Position numbers and translations under genes: made by a program. A stretch of 41,909 bases of DNA from a virus: positions 1 through 41,909 of the IMG/VR virus record IMGVR_UViG_3300030202_000864; one strand, given 5' to 3'. The notes below the pieces were generated by a model that had not been told where the DNA came from, did no database searches, and saw only the letters and a program-made list of their open reading frames with translations. Positions 31,883 through 38,488 of the stretch are shown in pieces (within the stretch, counting starts at the first letter, position 1; the number at the start of each line of letters is the position of its first letter).

Positions 31883-32058
31883 TGGAGGAAGCGTTAGAGC
31901 TTATATATCGCGGTCAATGCAACGTTGCAGTGAAGGCAAAAGAAATAGGCGTCTCAACAGAAGAGCTGAAACGCCTGTTTCGAGATTATGCGGTCAAGCG
32001 TCCTATTGATGAGGATGTTTGGCGCGGCGACGTGGAACTAGGTTGGCCCTGGGCGTAG
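31882..32058 (+). CDS. Small HTH-like protein (58 residues)
   Basis: GTG 31882 overlaps the TAG of the nuclease by one base. Product VEEALELIYRGQCNVAVKAK..., then SVSTEELKRLF, a helix-turn-helix-like core, ending VELGWPWA. Similar small cyanophage proteins come to mind. Possible regulator; the 3' end overlaps the convergent minus gene by 21 bases. Confidence 0.55.
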   Translation: MEEALELIYRGQCNVAVKAKEIGVSTEELKRLFRDYAVKRPIDEDVWRGDVELGWPWA

Positions 32059-32295
32059 GAAGTTTTTTACGTCAATCCAGGTGTAATCACACCAGCAGAC
32101 AAAAACGTCCCACCATCGAACGGCAACAGGTGTTCTGCGTCGTTCAATATAGGTTTGAAGCCAGCGAACATCAGATAAAAGCTCAGAGGCTTCAAAGCTG
32201 GTGATTTTGTCTGCCAAGTACAAAGCTTCGATATGTTGCTTTGTGGTTTTGACGCGAGCATCCTCAACTGGTTTTTGATTTTGAAACCAAGCCAT
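32038..32295 (-). CDS. Hypothetical Trp-rich protein
   Basis: 85 residues from ATG 32295 (MAWFQNQKPVEDARVKTTKQ). A helical middle (EALYLADKITSFEASELLSDV) precedes a basic Trp-rich end (VRWWDVFVCWCDYTWIDV). ATG lies at the last base of the previous stop. Last gene in the minus cluster. No family recognised. Confidence 0.5.
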   Translation of the reverse strand: MAWFQNQKPVEDARVKTTKQHIEALYLADKITSFEASELLSDVRWLQTYIERRRTPVAVRWWDVFVCWCDYTWIDVKNFLRPGPT

Positions 32296-32489
32296 CAGAC
32301 ACATTCCTCCATTGCACGACGTTCGTAGTAGCGCTTAAGGGCTAAGCATTGATTGGCACGGACGAAGTTGCCCCAATCTTCAAAGATGACTGCTCGAGCT
32401 GCTTCATAACGGATAGCAGCAGGCAGAAGATCTGTTGGAACACGGGAGCCGGTGGCGGAATACTTGGTGCCGTTAAGGATGCTGCTCAT
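32295..32489 (-). CDS. Small hypothetical protein
   Basis: 64 residues, with a helical core (AIRYEAARAVIFEDWGNF) and a basic C-terminal helix (LKRYYERRAMEECV). Coupled to the upstream gene by a 4-base overlap. Function unknown. Confidence 0.5.
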   Translation of the reverse strand: MSSILNGTKYSATGSRVPTDLLPAAIRYEAARAVIFEDWGNFVRANQCLALKRYYERRAMEECV

Positions 32490-32776
32490 TGGTTGTACTT
32501 CCGGTTGTAAGCGTCGGTGTGCATTTCATCCAGAGTTGCTGGAGGTTCACCGCCGGTTTCATCCCAAAGGTATTGGGGCGTCGGGTCAAAGTTCAGTTCA
32601 TTTTCCAACTGGGGAATGATTTCAGATTCGAGAAGATCTCGCATTGAATGGCTCAAGTGTTCATCCATCATGTGGCGTTTATCTTCACGAGCGATAACAC
32701 CTTTAAGGATGTCGAGAGCGCGTTCGATTTTTTTTGATTCGGACTCTTGGACTGGCATGAAGTGGTACATCACCAT
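32486..32776 (-). CDS. Hypothetical protein, charged and helical
   Basis: 96 residues (first Met alternatives at codons 1, 3 and 7). Helices KKIERALDILKGVIAREDKR and LLESEIIPQLENELNF are followed by PTPQYLWDETGGEPPATLDE. Overlaps both neighbours by a few bases in the minus operon. No family recognised. Confidence 0.5.
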   Translation of the reverse strand: MVMYHFMPVQESESKKIERALDILKGVIAREDKRHMMDEHLSHSMRDLLESEIIPQLENELNFDPTPQYLWDETGGEPPATLDEMHTDAYNRKYNQ

Positions 32777-33042
32777 TCGACCTCTTGAATGAGTTGGTTA
32801 AGGGTTTTGAGTGATTGAAGACTGGAGAGCTGACGCTGACCATCACTGAGACCCTTCTGTAAGGCGTCAGGATCGGCAGTGCGGACAACTTGCTCTATCT
32901 CTTGCTTAACAAGCTTGAAGCAGAACTCAATACGTTCTGAGGGCTTGTAGGCCAGATGGCCAGAGGCCCTAGCCTTCTGACCACCCAGGATGAGCGAGAG
33001 CAGTTGATTGATGGAGCGTGTAGCGTCTTGGCGGGTGATCAT
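32770..33042 (-). CDS. Hypothetical helical protein
   Basis: 90 residues, almost all helical (TRQDATRSINQLLSLILGGQ, FKLVKQEIEQVVRTAD, SLQSLKTLNQLIQEVEW). Starts in an ATGA overlap with the upstream small gene. Function unknown. Confidence 0.5.
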   Translation of the reverse strand: MITRQDATRSINQLLSLILGGQKARASGHLAYKPSERIEFCFKLVKQEIEQVVRTADPDALQKGLSDGQRQLSSLQSLKTLNQLIQEVEW

Positions 33043-33206
33043 TTGAGGTTGCGGTTACGTTCAGCAGCATCAGGGATCGAGTTGTAATAGTCGTCCCATT
33101 CGGCTTGGCGTTGGCGTTCTTCAATCTCTTCATCAGAGAGAGGAGGCCAGGGGTCTTTGTATTCGGACGGTAGAAGGTCGTCGATGTCGTCAGTGCGAAT
33201 AGTCAT
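33039..33206 (-). CDS. Small acidic protein (55 residues)
   Basis: ATG at 33206, TGA at 33039-33041, with ATGA overlaps on both sides. Acidic and Pro-containing: MTIRTDDIDDLLPSEYKDPW, then LSDEEIEERQRQAEWDDYY. No family recognised. Confidence 0.55.
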   Translation of the reverse strand: MTIRTDDIDDLLPSEYKDPWPPLSDEEIEERQRQAEWDDYYNSIPDAAERNRNLK

Positions 33207-33355
33207 TGGTGATCAAGGAATGATTGAATGCGGGTTTGAAGCTCAGTAAGGGTTTGATGGCGCGGAGACTCGTGCCAACCGGAAGACTCCAGGAAGTCAA
33301 GCTCCCATGTAATGGAGTCAACCAGCAGCTCAAGTTCATGATCTGTGAAGGTCAT
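33203..33355 (-). CDS. Small acidic helical protein (50 residues)
   Basis: ATG at 33355, TGA at 33203-33205, both in ATGA overlaps with neighbours. Sequence MTFTDHELELLVDSITWELD, then HQTLTELQTRIQSFLDHQ. Soluble and helical; function unknown. Confidence 0.55.
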   Translation of the reverse strand: MTFTDHELELLVDSITWELDFLESSGWHESPRHQTLTELQTRIQSFLDHQ

Positions 33356-33786
33356 TGATTGCTGTCCTCCTGCTGTTTTTTTGCGGCAGCTTCTTTAGCT
33401 TCGTGATCTGCTTTGCGCTTGGCGTGCAGTGCAGCTGTGCGCTTGACCTCTGCACTGAGATCAAAGGCAGCATCTTTCTCCTCAAACGTCCGCTCACAGT
33501 CGTCAAGCACGTTGTCGGTAATGGAGTCAGCCCAGGGATGGTCGGCGTAGTAGTTAGTGCCGTAGGTAGGTGTTTGCAGGGGGTATTGCTTCATGCTCTC
33601 CACCTCCTCGTCGGTGAAGTCGCACTGAAGCTTTTCGACGTAATAGCTCTCTTCGTTAAACATGTAGCTGATGCCTTGTCCTAAGGCGAGCCAAATAAAC
33701 TGCTCAACAGAGCGGCGTTGGTCCTTAGCAACAGCAGTTAGGTAGTGATGCTGCTTATCGGTCAAGCGGAATGAGACGGTTTTCAT
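33352..33786 (-). CDS. RHH-like protein with charged C-terminus
   Basis: 144 residues from ATG 33786. The start KTVSFRLTDKQHHYLTAVAKDQRRSVEQFIWLAL is strand-helix-helix, as in RHH proteins. A Tyr/Asp-rich middle precedes a Lys/Ala/Glu-rich helical end (HAKRKADHEAKEAAAKKQ). A longer frame to 33819 adds eleven residues. Likely a DNA-binding regulator. A TGGARCG motif (33802) lies just upstream of its start. Confidence 0.5.
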   Translation of the reverse strand: MKTVSFRLTDKQHHYLTAVAKDQRRSVEQFIWLALGQGISYMFNEESYYVEKLQCDFTDEEVESMKQYPLQTPTYGTNYYADHPWADSITDNVLDDCERTFEEKDAAFDLSAEVKRTAALHAKRKADHEAKEAAAKKQQEDSNQ

Positions 33787-33824
33787 TGGTTTGATGATGA
33801 TTGGAACGGTGTGAGACAAAGGTC

Positions 33825-34181
33825 TCAGAACTTGTGAGACTGATCGCCGCCCATGCGGTAAAGGCGCTCAAAGGCTCTGGAAAGCTGCATCAGCTCTTGC
33901 ACGTTGTGTTGTGCTGAAGCTTCCATCCAGGCTTGTTCAAGGTCGCAGAGCATGGCGTTACGGCGTTCTGCCATCGGGGCTGGTTCGGTGTCAGCGTCCA
34001 GCTCGATGGTTTCGGCATCCATCTCAGCGCTGGCCGTTTCAACGTCACGGAAGCTTGTGGCGCGGCTGATGCCAAACAACCGTTGAAGGCGAAGAGCCAC
34101 GGCTGCTGGTTGGTAACCAAGGCTTAAAAGTCGCACAGCTTCCCCGACGTGTTTTTTTCTGGTGTCACTGGAGCGTTTCAA
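33825..34181 (-). CDS. HTH protein resembling a small terminase subunit
   Basis: 118 residues. The N-terminal half (VGEAVRLLSLGYQPAAVALR, then FGISRATSFRDVETA) is a helix-turn-helix as in small terminase proteins; the C-terminal half is helical (ERRNAMLCDLEQAWMEA, LMQLSRAFERLYRMGG). The layout resembles the better-placed TerS at 36313-36699. It may be a second packaging-site binder or a transcription regulator. Its stop is followed by the RHH-like gene. Confidence 0.5.
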   Translation of the reverse strand: MKRSSDTRKKHVGEAVRLLSLGYQPAAVALRLQRLFGISRATSFRDVETASAEMDAETIELDADTEPAPMAERRNAMLCDLEQAWMEASAQHNVQELMQLSRAFERLYRMGGDQSHKF

Positions 34182-34402
34182 GCCTGAGCCTCCAGGACAG
34201 CAGGCGAGAACAGGTGAACAAAACGAGCCAAGGTGTCGGCGTCTTGCTTGCTCAGATAAACCGCTATTGCCTCCAACAGGGTGTCGTTGGCAATCATTAT
34301 GGTTGTGATGTTCAAGCCGTCTTCAAAGGTGACGGAGCCGGTTCCGAATTTTGCTGTTGAGCCGTTCTTAAAAAAGAACGTACTACTAACGGTTGAGTCC
34401 AT
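34178..34402 (-). CDS. Hypothetical protein (74 residues)
   Basis: Start at ATG 34402 (MDSTVSSTFFFKNGSTAKF). The sequence is beta-like first (TGSVTFEDGLNITTIMIA), then helical (LLEAIAVYLSKQDADTLARF). ATGA overlap with the following HTH gene. It heads the long minus operon that runs down to 32038. Function unknown. Confidence 0.5.
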   Translation of the reverse strand: MDSTVSSTFFFKNGSTAKFGTGSVTFEDGLNITTIMIANDTLLEAIAVYLSKQDADTLARFVHLFSPAVLEAQA

Positions 34403-34426
34403 TAATAAATTGATGATGGAGCGGAG

Positions 34427-34458
34427 CAAGGGGTCATCCCCTTGACTCTTGTACTACA
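34427..34458. promoter_or_regulatory. Divergent control region with perfect dyad
   Basis: CAAGGGG-TCAT-CCCCTTG (34427-34444) is a perfect 7-base inverted repeat between the minus operon (first ATG 34402) and the + gene at 34495. TTGACT (34442-34447) and TACAAT (34455-34460) lie beside it, but at an 8-base spacing that does not suit a standard promoter pair. It may be an operator for one or both directions. Confidence 0.4.
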
Positions 34459-34494
34459 ATACAGACCATTCACGGAAACTGCAAGCGGCCATTC

Positions 34495-34680
34495 ATGACT
34501 GATCCGGCGCCTACAAAGACCATTCACTTCTGCCCGGATGAATGGATGCTCCTGCTCGAAGCTCTCCACTGCTACAAGGACACAAACGATGGTCGAAGGG
34601 TTGCCGGTCGCATCAACTGGATCCGATCCAAGCTTGTGGAATGCCATGGTGAAAATTGCTTGATCAAGCTCTCCGCATAA
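34495..34680 (+). CDS. Small protein (61 residues)
   Basis: ATG 34495. Product begins MTDPAPTKTIHFCPDEWMLL, with a helix LLLEALHCYKDTNDGRR and VAGRINWIRSKLVECHG. Soluble, His/Cys-containing but without a clear metal-binding pattern. It is the sole + gene between two minus clusters. Function unknown. Confidence 0.5.
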   Translation: MTDPAPTKTIHFCPDEWMLLLEALHCYKDTNDGRRVAGRINWIRSKLVECHGENCLIKLSA

Positions 34681-34702
34681 AAAAAGCCCGCTTTTGGCGG
34701 GC
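34680..34702 (-). terminator. Terminator for minus-strand gene at 34709-35191
   Basis: Stem GCCCGC-TTTTG-GCGGGC (34686-34702) preceded on the + strand by A-run, so minus-strand RNA ends in a hairpin plus U-tract. It lies just after the minus gene's stop. Confidence 0.8.
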
Positions 34703-34708
34703 CTAGCG

Positions 34709-35191
34709 TTAGGTGTAACTGGAGCGGTCACGGCTCATGCCGGTCCGTTTTTCCAGCTGTGAACCAGCAAGCTTTTCAGCTTGGCTCAGCATCCAGTTAT
34801 CCGCATCTATTCGGAATTGAACAGACTGGCTGCCGGTCCACTTGTCAGGGTCACCCCAGGTTTTGCCTTGGAAATACCATTCACCCTTCTTTTGGAAGAT
34901 TCCGAAACCACTGCTAAAGCATCCCAGAAGGACGTTTAACCGTGATTTCGTGGTGTTGGTACGCCAGCCGCAATCACTAAACCAAATGTGTTGACAATCG
35001 GGCCTTAAAGCGAAAATCTCGTTTCCGTGCAAACGAACCGAAATAATCCTTTCATAGCCCAGCTGTCCACTTATCGAGTGGTGCGACTGTGAAACCTCCA
35101 TGTTTCCCGAGTGCCAATAACATCCGGAAAACTCAGCCATCCAGAGAAGATCTCGGACGGCTTGGACTGTTTGCGCTTCAATCTTTCGCAT
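34709..35191 (-). CDS. Cyanophage-type hypothetical protein
   Basis: 160 residues from ATG 35191 (MRKIEAQTVQAVRDLLWMAE); a longer frame reaches 35287. Beta-rich, with GYERIISVRLHGNEIFALRP, HIWFSDCGWRTNTTKSRLN and FGIFQKKGEWYF. The 'LSDCGWxTxTTKSRLNxLL' run recurs in cyanophage hypothetical proteins I recall. Function unknown. Its transcript ends at the following terminator. Confidence 0.6.
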   Translation of the reverse strand: MRKIEAQTVQAVRDLLWMAEFSGCYWHSGNMEVSQSHHSISGQLGYERIISVRLHGNEIFALRPDCQHIWFSDCGWRTNTTKSRLNVLLGCFSSGFGIFQKKGEWYFQGKTWGDPDKWTGSQSVQFRIDADNWMLSQAEKLAGSQLEKRTGMSRDRSSYT

Positions 35192-35216
35192 TTGTTGGTG
35201 CGGTGATAAATGACAA

Positions 35217-35240
35217 GAAAAAAGCCCGCGATTAAGCGGG
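35217..35240 (-). terminator. Terminator overlapping the stop of the 35232-35624 gene
   Basis: AGCCCGC-GATTAA-GCGGGCT dyad at about 35222-35242, with A-run on its left on the + strand, giving hairpin plus U-tract on minus-strand RNA. The TAA stop of the gene lies in the stem. Confidence 0.75.
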
Positions 35241-35624
35241 CTCCATGGTTTCGTTGTAGATGGTGCGCTCTTGACAGTAAAGGTCAACAGCAGCCCAAAC
35301 CATCGCGTTTTTTAATTGGTCAACATCTTCTGCATTTTTGCAGAAGTCAGCGAGTGTAAATTCATGGTCACTAAGTAACCATTTCTCGATGTCGCTTTGA
35401 TGTTGATCAAAAAATGCGATTGTCTCGCGGTAATAGATAAAGTCAGAAACGCCAGAAATACAGCCATAGCTGGCCACATTTCTGATTTCCGACTCATCCG
35501 TGAACCGAGCCTCCAGGGCATCCCGAAGGCGACAGTCAGACATCAAAGCCATCTCAGCGCACCACGCGAACGAATTCTTGTGTGCCTGAATGGCTTTGGA
35601 ACGTTGCCGTTTGAATGGCAGCAA
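35232..35624 (-). CDS. DUF7222-like protein
   Basis: 130 residues with a TTG start (35624); internal Met codons at 25 and 28 are alternatives but would drop part of the conserved-looking region. Features SFAWCAEMALMSDCRLRDAL, then IRNVASYGCISGVSDFIYYRET and HQSDIEKWLLS. The 'GCxSGxSxxIYYxET' run fits DUF7222 of cyanophages. Function unknown. A candidate small gene overlaps the first part in another frame. Confidence 0.55.
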   Translation of the reverse strand: MLPFKRQRSKAIQAHKNSFAWCAEMALMSDCRLRDALEARFTDESEIRNVASYGCISGVSDFIYYRETIAFFDQHQSDIEKWLLSDHEFTLADFCKNAEDVDQLKNAMVWAAVDLYCQERTIYNETMEPA

Positions 35625-35679
35625 CGCCGAAAGAACCTGCCGCGACCATTGCCGCGACGAACTGTAGAAATGAGTTCAT
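35554..35679 (-). CDS. Possible small membrane protein (41 residues)
   Basis: ATG at 35679: MNSFLQFVAAMVAAGSFGVA, then TATFQSHSGTQEFVRVVR. A single hydrophobic helix and a short basic tail make sense as a small membrane peptide. It overlaps the start of the DUF7222-like gene by 71 bases in another frame; an upstream extension to 35769 is possible. Uncertain. Confidence 0.4.
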   Translation of the reverse strand: MNSFLQFVAAMVAAGSFGVAAIQTATFQSHSGTQEFVRVVR

Positions 35680-35899
35680 CTGTTCTGTTAGTGGGTTGAT
35701 TCGTTGGTCTCCTTGGGAGCGCACCTTACGAAGCGCAAAAATGCGAAACATCGCTTGACGCCTTGCCACAATCGCCCGGAGGCTTTGTGTTTTGGTGCGG
35801 TTTGCTCCCTATGCAGTTTTCAAGGTGCGCCGACTAGGTCGACTCCCATATTGTAAGACATTAGATCATCATCAGTAGAGTCTGACACAATACGAAACA

Positions 35900-35955
35900 G
35901 TAACATTACTCATGTTACACAGTAGTAATATTAGCAATACTAATCAATTACTACT
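35900..35955. promoter_or_regulatory. Two operator-like dyads upstream of strong promoter
   Basis: First dyad GTAACAT-TACTC-ATGTTAC (35900-35918) is perfect over 7 bases. The second is nested: AGTAGTAAT (35921-35929) pairs with ATTACTACT (35947-35955), and inside it ATTAG-CAATA-CTAAT (35930-35944). Its right edge touches the -35 hexamer, as for a repressor site. The surrounding 35840-36010 region is very AT-rich and otherwise gene-free. Confidence 0.65.
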
Positions 35956-35983
35956 TGACAGGTAGTTGTTCTTGTGCTATATT
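35955..35983 (+). promoter_or_regulatory. Near-consensus sigma70-type promoter
   Basis: TTGACA (35955-35960), 17-base spacer, TATATT (35978-35983), one base from the -10 consensus. It reads into the 46-codon gene at 36012. It is the best promoter visible in the window. Confidence 0.8.
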
Positions 35984-36011
35984 GTAGGAGTAGATAAAAC
36001 TACACTATTAA

Positions 36012-36152
36012 ATGAAACTATCTGAACAACTCAAAAAACAACTTCTTCAAGTTGAATCTTCTTTAGAAATTTGTCAACAAATCTTAAACAAAAAGTCTGA
36101 AGAAGAAGAGACAGAAGAATGGTTAGAAAATTGGAGCCGCTGGACCGACTGA
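36012..36152 (+). CDS. Small acidic coiled-coil protein (46 residues), AT-rich
   Basis: ATG 36012, TGA 36150-36152, with TAGGAG 20 bases upstream. Product begins MKLSEQLKKQLLQVESSLEI, then QQILNKKSEEEETEEWLENW: one amphipathic, very acidic helix ending WSRWTD. The codons are far more AT-rich than the rest of the genome. It has its own strong promoter, operators and terminator, so it is an independent, probably early, unit. The function may be regulatory or host-directed; no family is recognised. Confidence 0.55.
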   Translation: MKLSEQLKKQLLQVESSLEICQQILNKKSEEEETEEWLENWSRWTD

Positions 36153-36169
36153 CAATCGGTCTTTTTTTT
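36143..36169 (+). terminator. Terminator of the 46-codon gene
   Basis: Stem GACCGA (36143-36148) and TCGGTC (36156-36161), followed by eight T. The stop codon lies in the loop. The predicted transcript from 35990 is only about 180 bases. Confidence 0.8.
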
Positions 36170-36262
36170 GGCTACAGGGTGGGGGCGGTGTTGCAAAATC
36201 TCAACGCCACATCACCGCACGGGTACCCTGCATATATATCTGCTCAACAGCATTCGTGTAAT

Positions 36263-36286
36263 AAAAAAGCCCCCTTAAGTGGGGGC
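36263..36286 (-). terminator. Terminator for small terminase gene
   Basis: GCCCCC-TTAAGT-GGGGGC (36269-36286) with an A-run (36263-36268) that becomes a U-tract in minus-strand RNA. It lies beyond the stop of the minus-strand gene ending at 36313. The 36170-36312 stretch holds no gene that I can support. Confidence 0.8.
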
Positions 36287-36312
36287 AGGGGTCAAGTTTT
36301 TAAAACGCCGGG

Positions 36313-36699
36313 TCAGACGTCCTTATTTTCAATCGAGATTTTGAGTTCAGGCGCTTGAATATTGACGGTTTCAACGGACTCACCGATAACACGTCCAATA
36401 GAGTCAAGCACCTGACTGGCGGTCTGCAGTTGCCCCTTCTTGAGGGCTTGATGGAACAGTTTGGTGCGCATGTGTTGAAGACGCGCCAGCATGTTGTCGC
36501 GGTCAGCTTGCCAGTCTTCATCAACGAGCTTTTTAACTTCTGCCCAATCGCGCCATGCCGTATTGATTGAGATCTGTTCTTTCTCCTTGTGGTCGTACAC
36601 AAGCGCCCGAGCAGACAGTCCATCAAGCTGTCGTCGATAGAGCCGCCTAATGCGGTCTTCTTTGATTTGTGTGGTGCGATCCGTTAGGGGCTCAGGCAT
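36313..36699 (-). CDS. terS: Terminase small subunit
   Basis: 128 residues from ATG 36699 (MPEPLTDRTTQIKEDRIRRL). An N-terminal HTH-like part (LYRRQLDGLSARALVYDHKE, ISINTAWRDWAEVKKLV) is followed by a helical oligomerisation part (MLARLQHMRTKLFHQALKKG) and a short acidic end. It recognises phage DNA and starts packaging. It is divergent from the large subunit gene 99 bases away, an unusual arrangement since the two are normally cotranscribed. The longer frame to 36807 would overlap terL and is unlikely. Confidence 0.65.
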   Translation of the reverse strand: MPEPLTDRTTQIKEDRIRRLYRRQLDGLSARALVYDHKEKEQISINTAWRDWAEVKKLVDEDWQADRDNMLARLQHMRTKLFHQALKKGQLQTASQVLDSIGRVIGESVETVNIQAPELKISIENKDV

Positions 36700-36797
36700 C
36701 AACCTATCGACCTTTTTCCAGATAATAACCTCCCACACTGTCTTCTGGCACGGTGACAAGGGGGGTAGGGGTTGAAAACCTGTGTAATGTAATAGGC

Positions 36798-38051
36798 ATG
36801 AGCACAAAAGCAGAGCCTGTAAGCCTGAGATGGGCGCAGGGCCAAGTTTTCACAAGCGACAAACGCTTCCGCGTCTTAGTTGCCGGTCGTCGATTCGGCA
36901 AATCGTACCTTTCATGCGTTGAGTTACTTCGTGGAGCGCTCAACAGGCCGGGTGAAACCTTCTTTTATTGCGCTCCGACTTATCGGATGGCCAAAGATAT
37001 TGCGTGGAGAGCGTTAAAAAAGCTAGTTCCGAAGGTTTGGATCCACAGCAAGAACGAAACAGACCTGCGAATTGAGCTAATTAACGGTTCAACGATCGAA
37101 TTGAAGGGTACTGAGAACGCAATGGCGTTGAGGGGCCGGAGTTTGTCGGGCGTAGTGCTAGACGAAGCGGCATTTATGGATTCAGAGGTCTGGTTTGAGG
37201 TGATCAGGCCTGCATTAGCGGATAAAGAGGGCTGGGCGTTGTTTATTTCGACGCCAGACGGTACAGCTAGCTGGTTTTATGACTTGTGGTGTTATGTCCC
37301 AGACGACGAAACAAACGAATGGCAACGATGGAGCTATACGACGATTGAAGGCGGAAACGTCAGTAAGCATGAGGTCGAAGCAGCCCGCGCTCAACTTGAT
37401 ACGCGCACGTTCCGCCAGGAATTTGAAGCGTCCTTCGAGAACCTAACTGGTCTAGTCGCCATCAGTTTTTCTGATGACAACATTTCGACAGAGGCCAAGG
37501 ATATTTCAATTCAACCGCTGTTGCTGGGCGTTGACTTCAACGTGGATCCAATGAGCGGCATCTGTGCCGTCAAAGATGGCGACACGTTATACGTGTTTGA
37601 CGAAATCACGCTGACTGGCGGTGCCACAACCTGGGATTTCGCTGATGAAGTGACCCGTAGATACGGTGTGGATCGTCGAATTATTGCGTGTCCTGACCCT
37701 ACAGGCGGTGCAAGAAAGACAAGTGGTGTGGGCGTAACGGACCACGCAATCCTTAGGCGCAGTGGTTTTACGGTTCAATCGCCGCGATCACCGTGGAAGA
37801 TTCGCGACAAGATTACAGCCGTCAACACTGGCCTAATGGATGCTTCTGGAGCGCGAAGGGTCAAGATTCATCCACGGTGCAAGGAGTTGATCAAGTCGTT
37901 GCGAACGCTAACTTACGCGCCAGGCACTGGTTTGCCAAATAAGAACCTAGGCGTGGACCACGCTTTTGATGCTTTCGGGTATTTGGTGTTGCAGCAATTC
38001 AACCTTGCAAAACCTGAAACTTTGGGGCCAACGAGTTATCGGCTTTACTAG
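36798..38051 (+). CDS. terL: Terminase large subunit
   Basis: 417 residues from ATG 36798. ATPase: Walker A AGRRFGKS (29-36), Walker B VVLDEA (119-124), and coupling motif STPDGT (151-156). RNase H-like nuclease: LLGVDFNVDP with Asp246, CPDPTGGA with Asp300, and a final HAFDAFGYLV. It pumps DNA into the capsid and cuts the concatemer. It is divergent from terS and followed by small genes, then portal. Confidence 0.9.
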   Translation: MSTKAEPVSLRWAQGQVFTSDKRFRVLVAGRRFGKSYLSCVELLRGALNRPGETFFYCAPTYRMAKDIAWRALKKLVPKVWIHSKNETDLRIELINGSTIELKGTENAMALRGRSLSGVVLDEAAFMDSEVWFEVIRPALADKEGWALFISTPDGTASWFYDLWCYVPDDETNEWQRWSYTTIEGGNVSKHEVEAARAQLDTRTFRQEFEASFENLTGLVAISFSDDNISTEAKDISIQPLLLGVDFNVDPMSGICAVKDGDTLYVFDEITLTGGATTWDFADEVTRRYGVDRRIIACPDPTGGARKTSGVGVTDHAILRRSGFTVQSPRSPWKIRDKITAVNTGLMDASGARRVKIHPRCKELIKSLRTLTYAPGTGLPNKNLGVDHAFDAFGYLVLQQFNLAKPETLGPTSYRLY

Positions 38052-38190
38052 GATGGTTGGGTAACTTTGACAAAGGTCAAAGGACAAGTCTCTTGCAGCG
38101 GATCAGGAGTGAGGAATGCGGGTGCGTGAGCCGGTTCTAGTCCGCAATCATTTAGGGCGTTAGACTGAGATTGTCGTCGCATTTTGCGTC

Positions 38191-38298
38191 ATGCCTAAAG
38201 GTCCAGGGACTTACGGCACACAGAAAGGCCGTCCGCCCAAGAAAAAGAAGGGCATGAAGAAAGGCAGTAAGAAGATGCGGTGTAGCTGTGGCCAGTGA
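38191..38298 (+). CDS. Small basic Lys-rich protein (35 residues)
   Basis: ATG 38191; TGA at 38296-38298, inside the next gene by 11 bases. Product MPKGPGTYGTQKGRPPKKKK, ending CSCGQ. Very basic, with a Cys pair at the end; a DNA-binding role or packaging aid is possible. Similar small proteins are found near phage terminase/portal genes in marine phages. Confidence 0.55.
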   Translation: MPKGPGTYGTQKGRPPKKKKGMKKGSKKMRCSCGQ

Positions 38299-38488
38299 AA
38301 ACGTCCCAACCAACAAGGCGCTTTATGCTCGCGTAAAGGCTGAGGCCAAGCGCAAGTTTGACGTGTACCCGAGCGCGTATGCAAATGCGTGGTTGGTGCG
38401 CGAATATAAGAAGCGTGGTGGCACCTATCGCAAAGCAACCAGTGGCGGAACGAAAAAAACCACGAAAACCCGCAAAACCAAAAAGTAA
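38288..38488 (+). CDS. Small basic protein, DUF5872-associated
   Basis: 66 residues from GTG 38288. The first half (RVKAEAKRKFDVYPSAYANA, WLVREYKKRGGTYR) is a conserved-looking marine phage segment; the end is a Lys/Thr-rich tail. It overlaps the next gene by 47 bases. Function unknown; the basic tail suggests nucleic-acid contact. Confidence 0.6.
   Translation: MASENVPTNKALYARVKAEAKRKFDVYPSAYANAWLVREYKKRGGTYRKATSGGTKKTTKTRKTKK

Noticed and set aside
35770-35899. Possible gene in the AT-rich control region
   Set aside because: No frame with a credible start and length; it contains stops in all frames and appears regulatory only.
38090-38160. tRNA-like stretch after terL (GGTTCTAGTCC resembling a T-loop)
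   Set aside because: The T-stem pairs over only three bases and no acceptor stem or anticodon arm can be folded around it.
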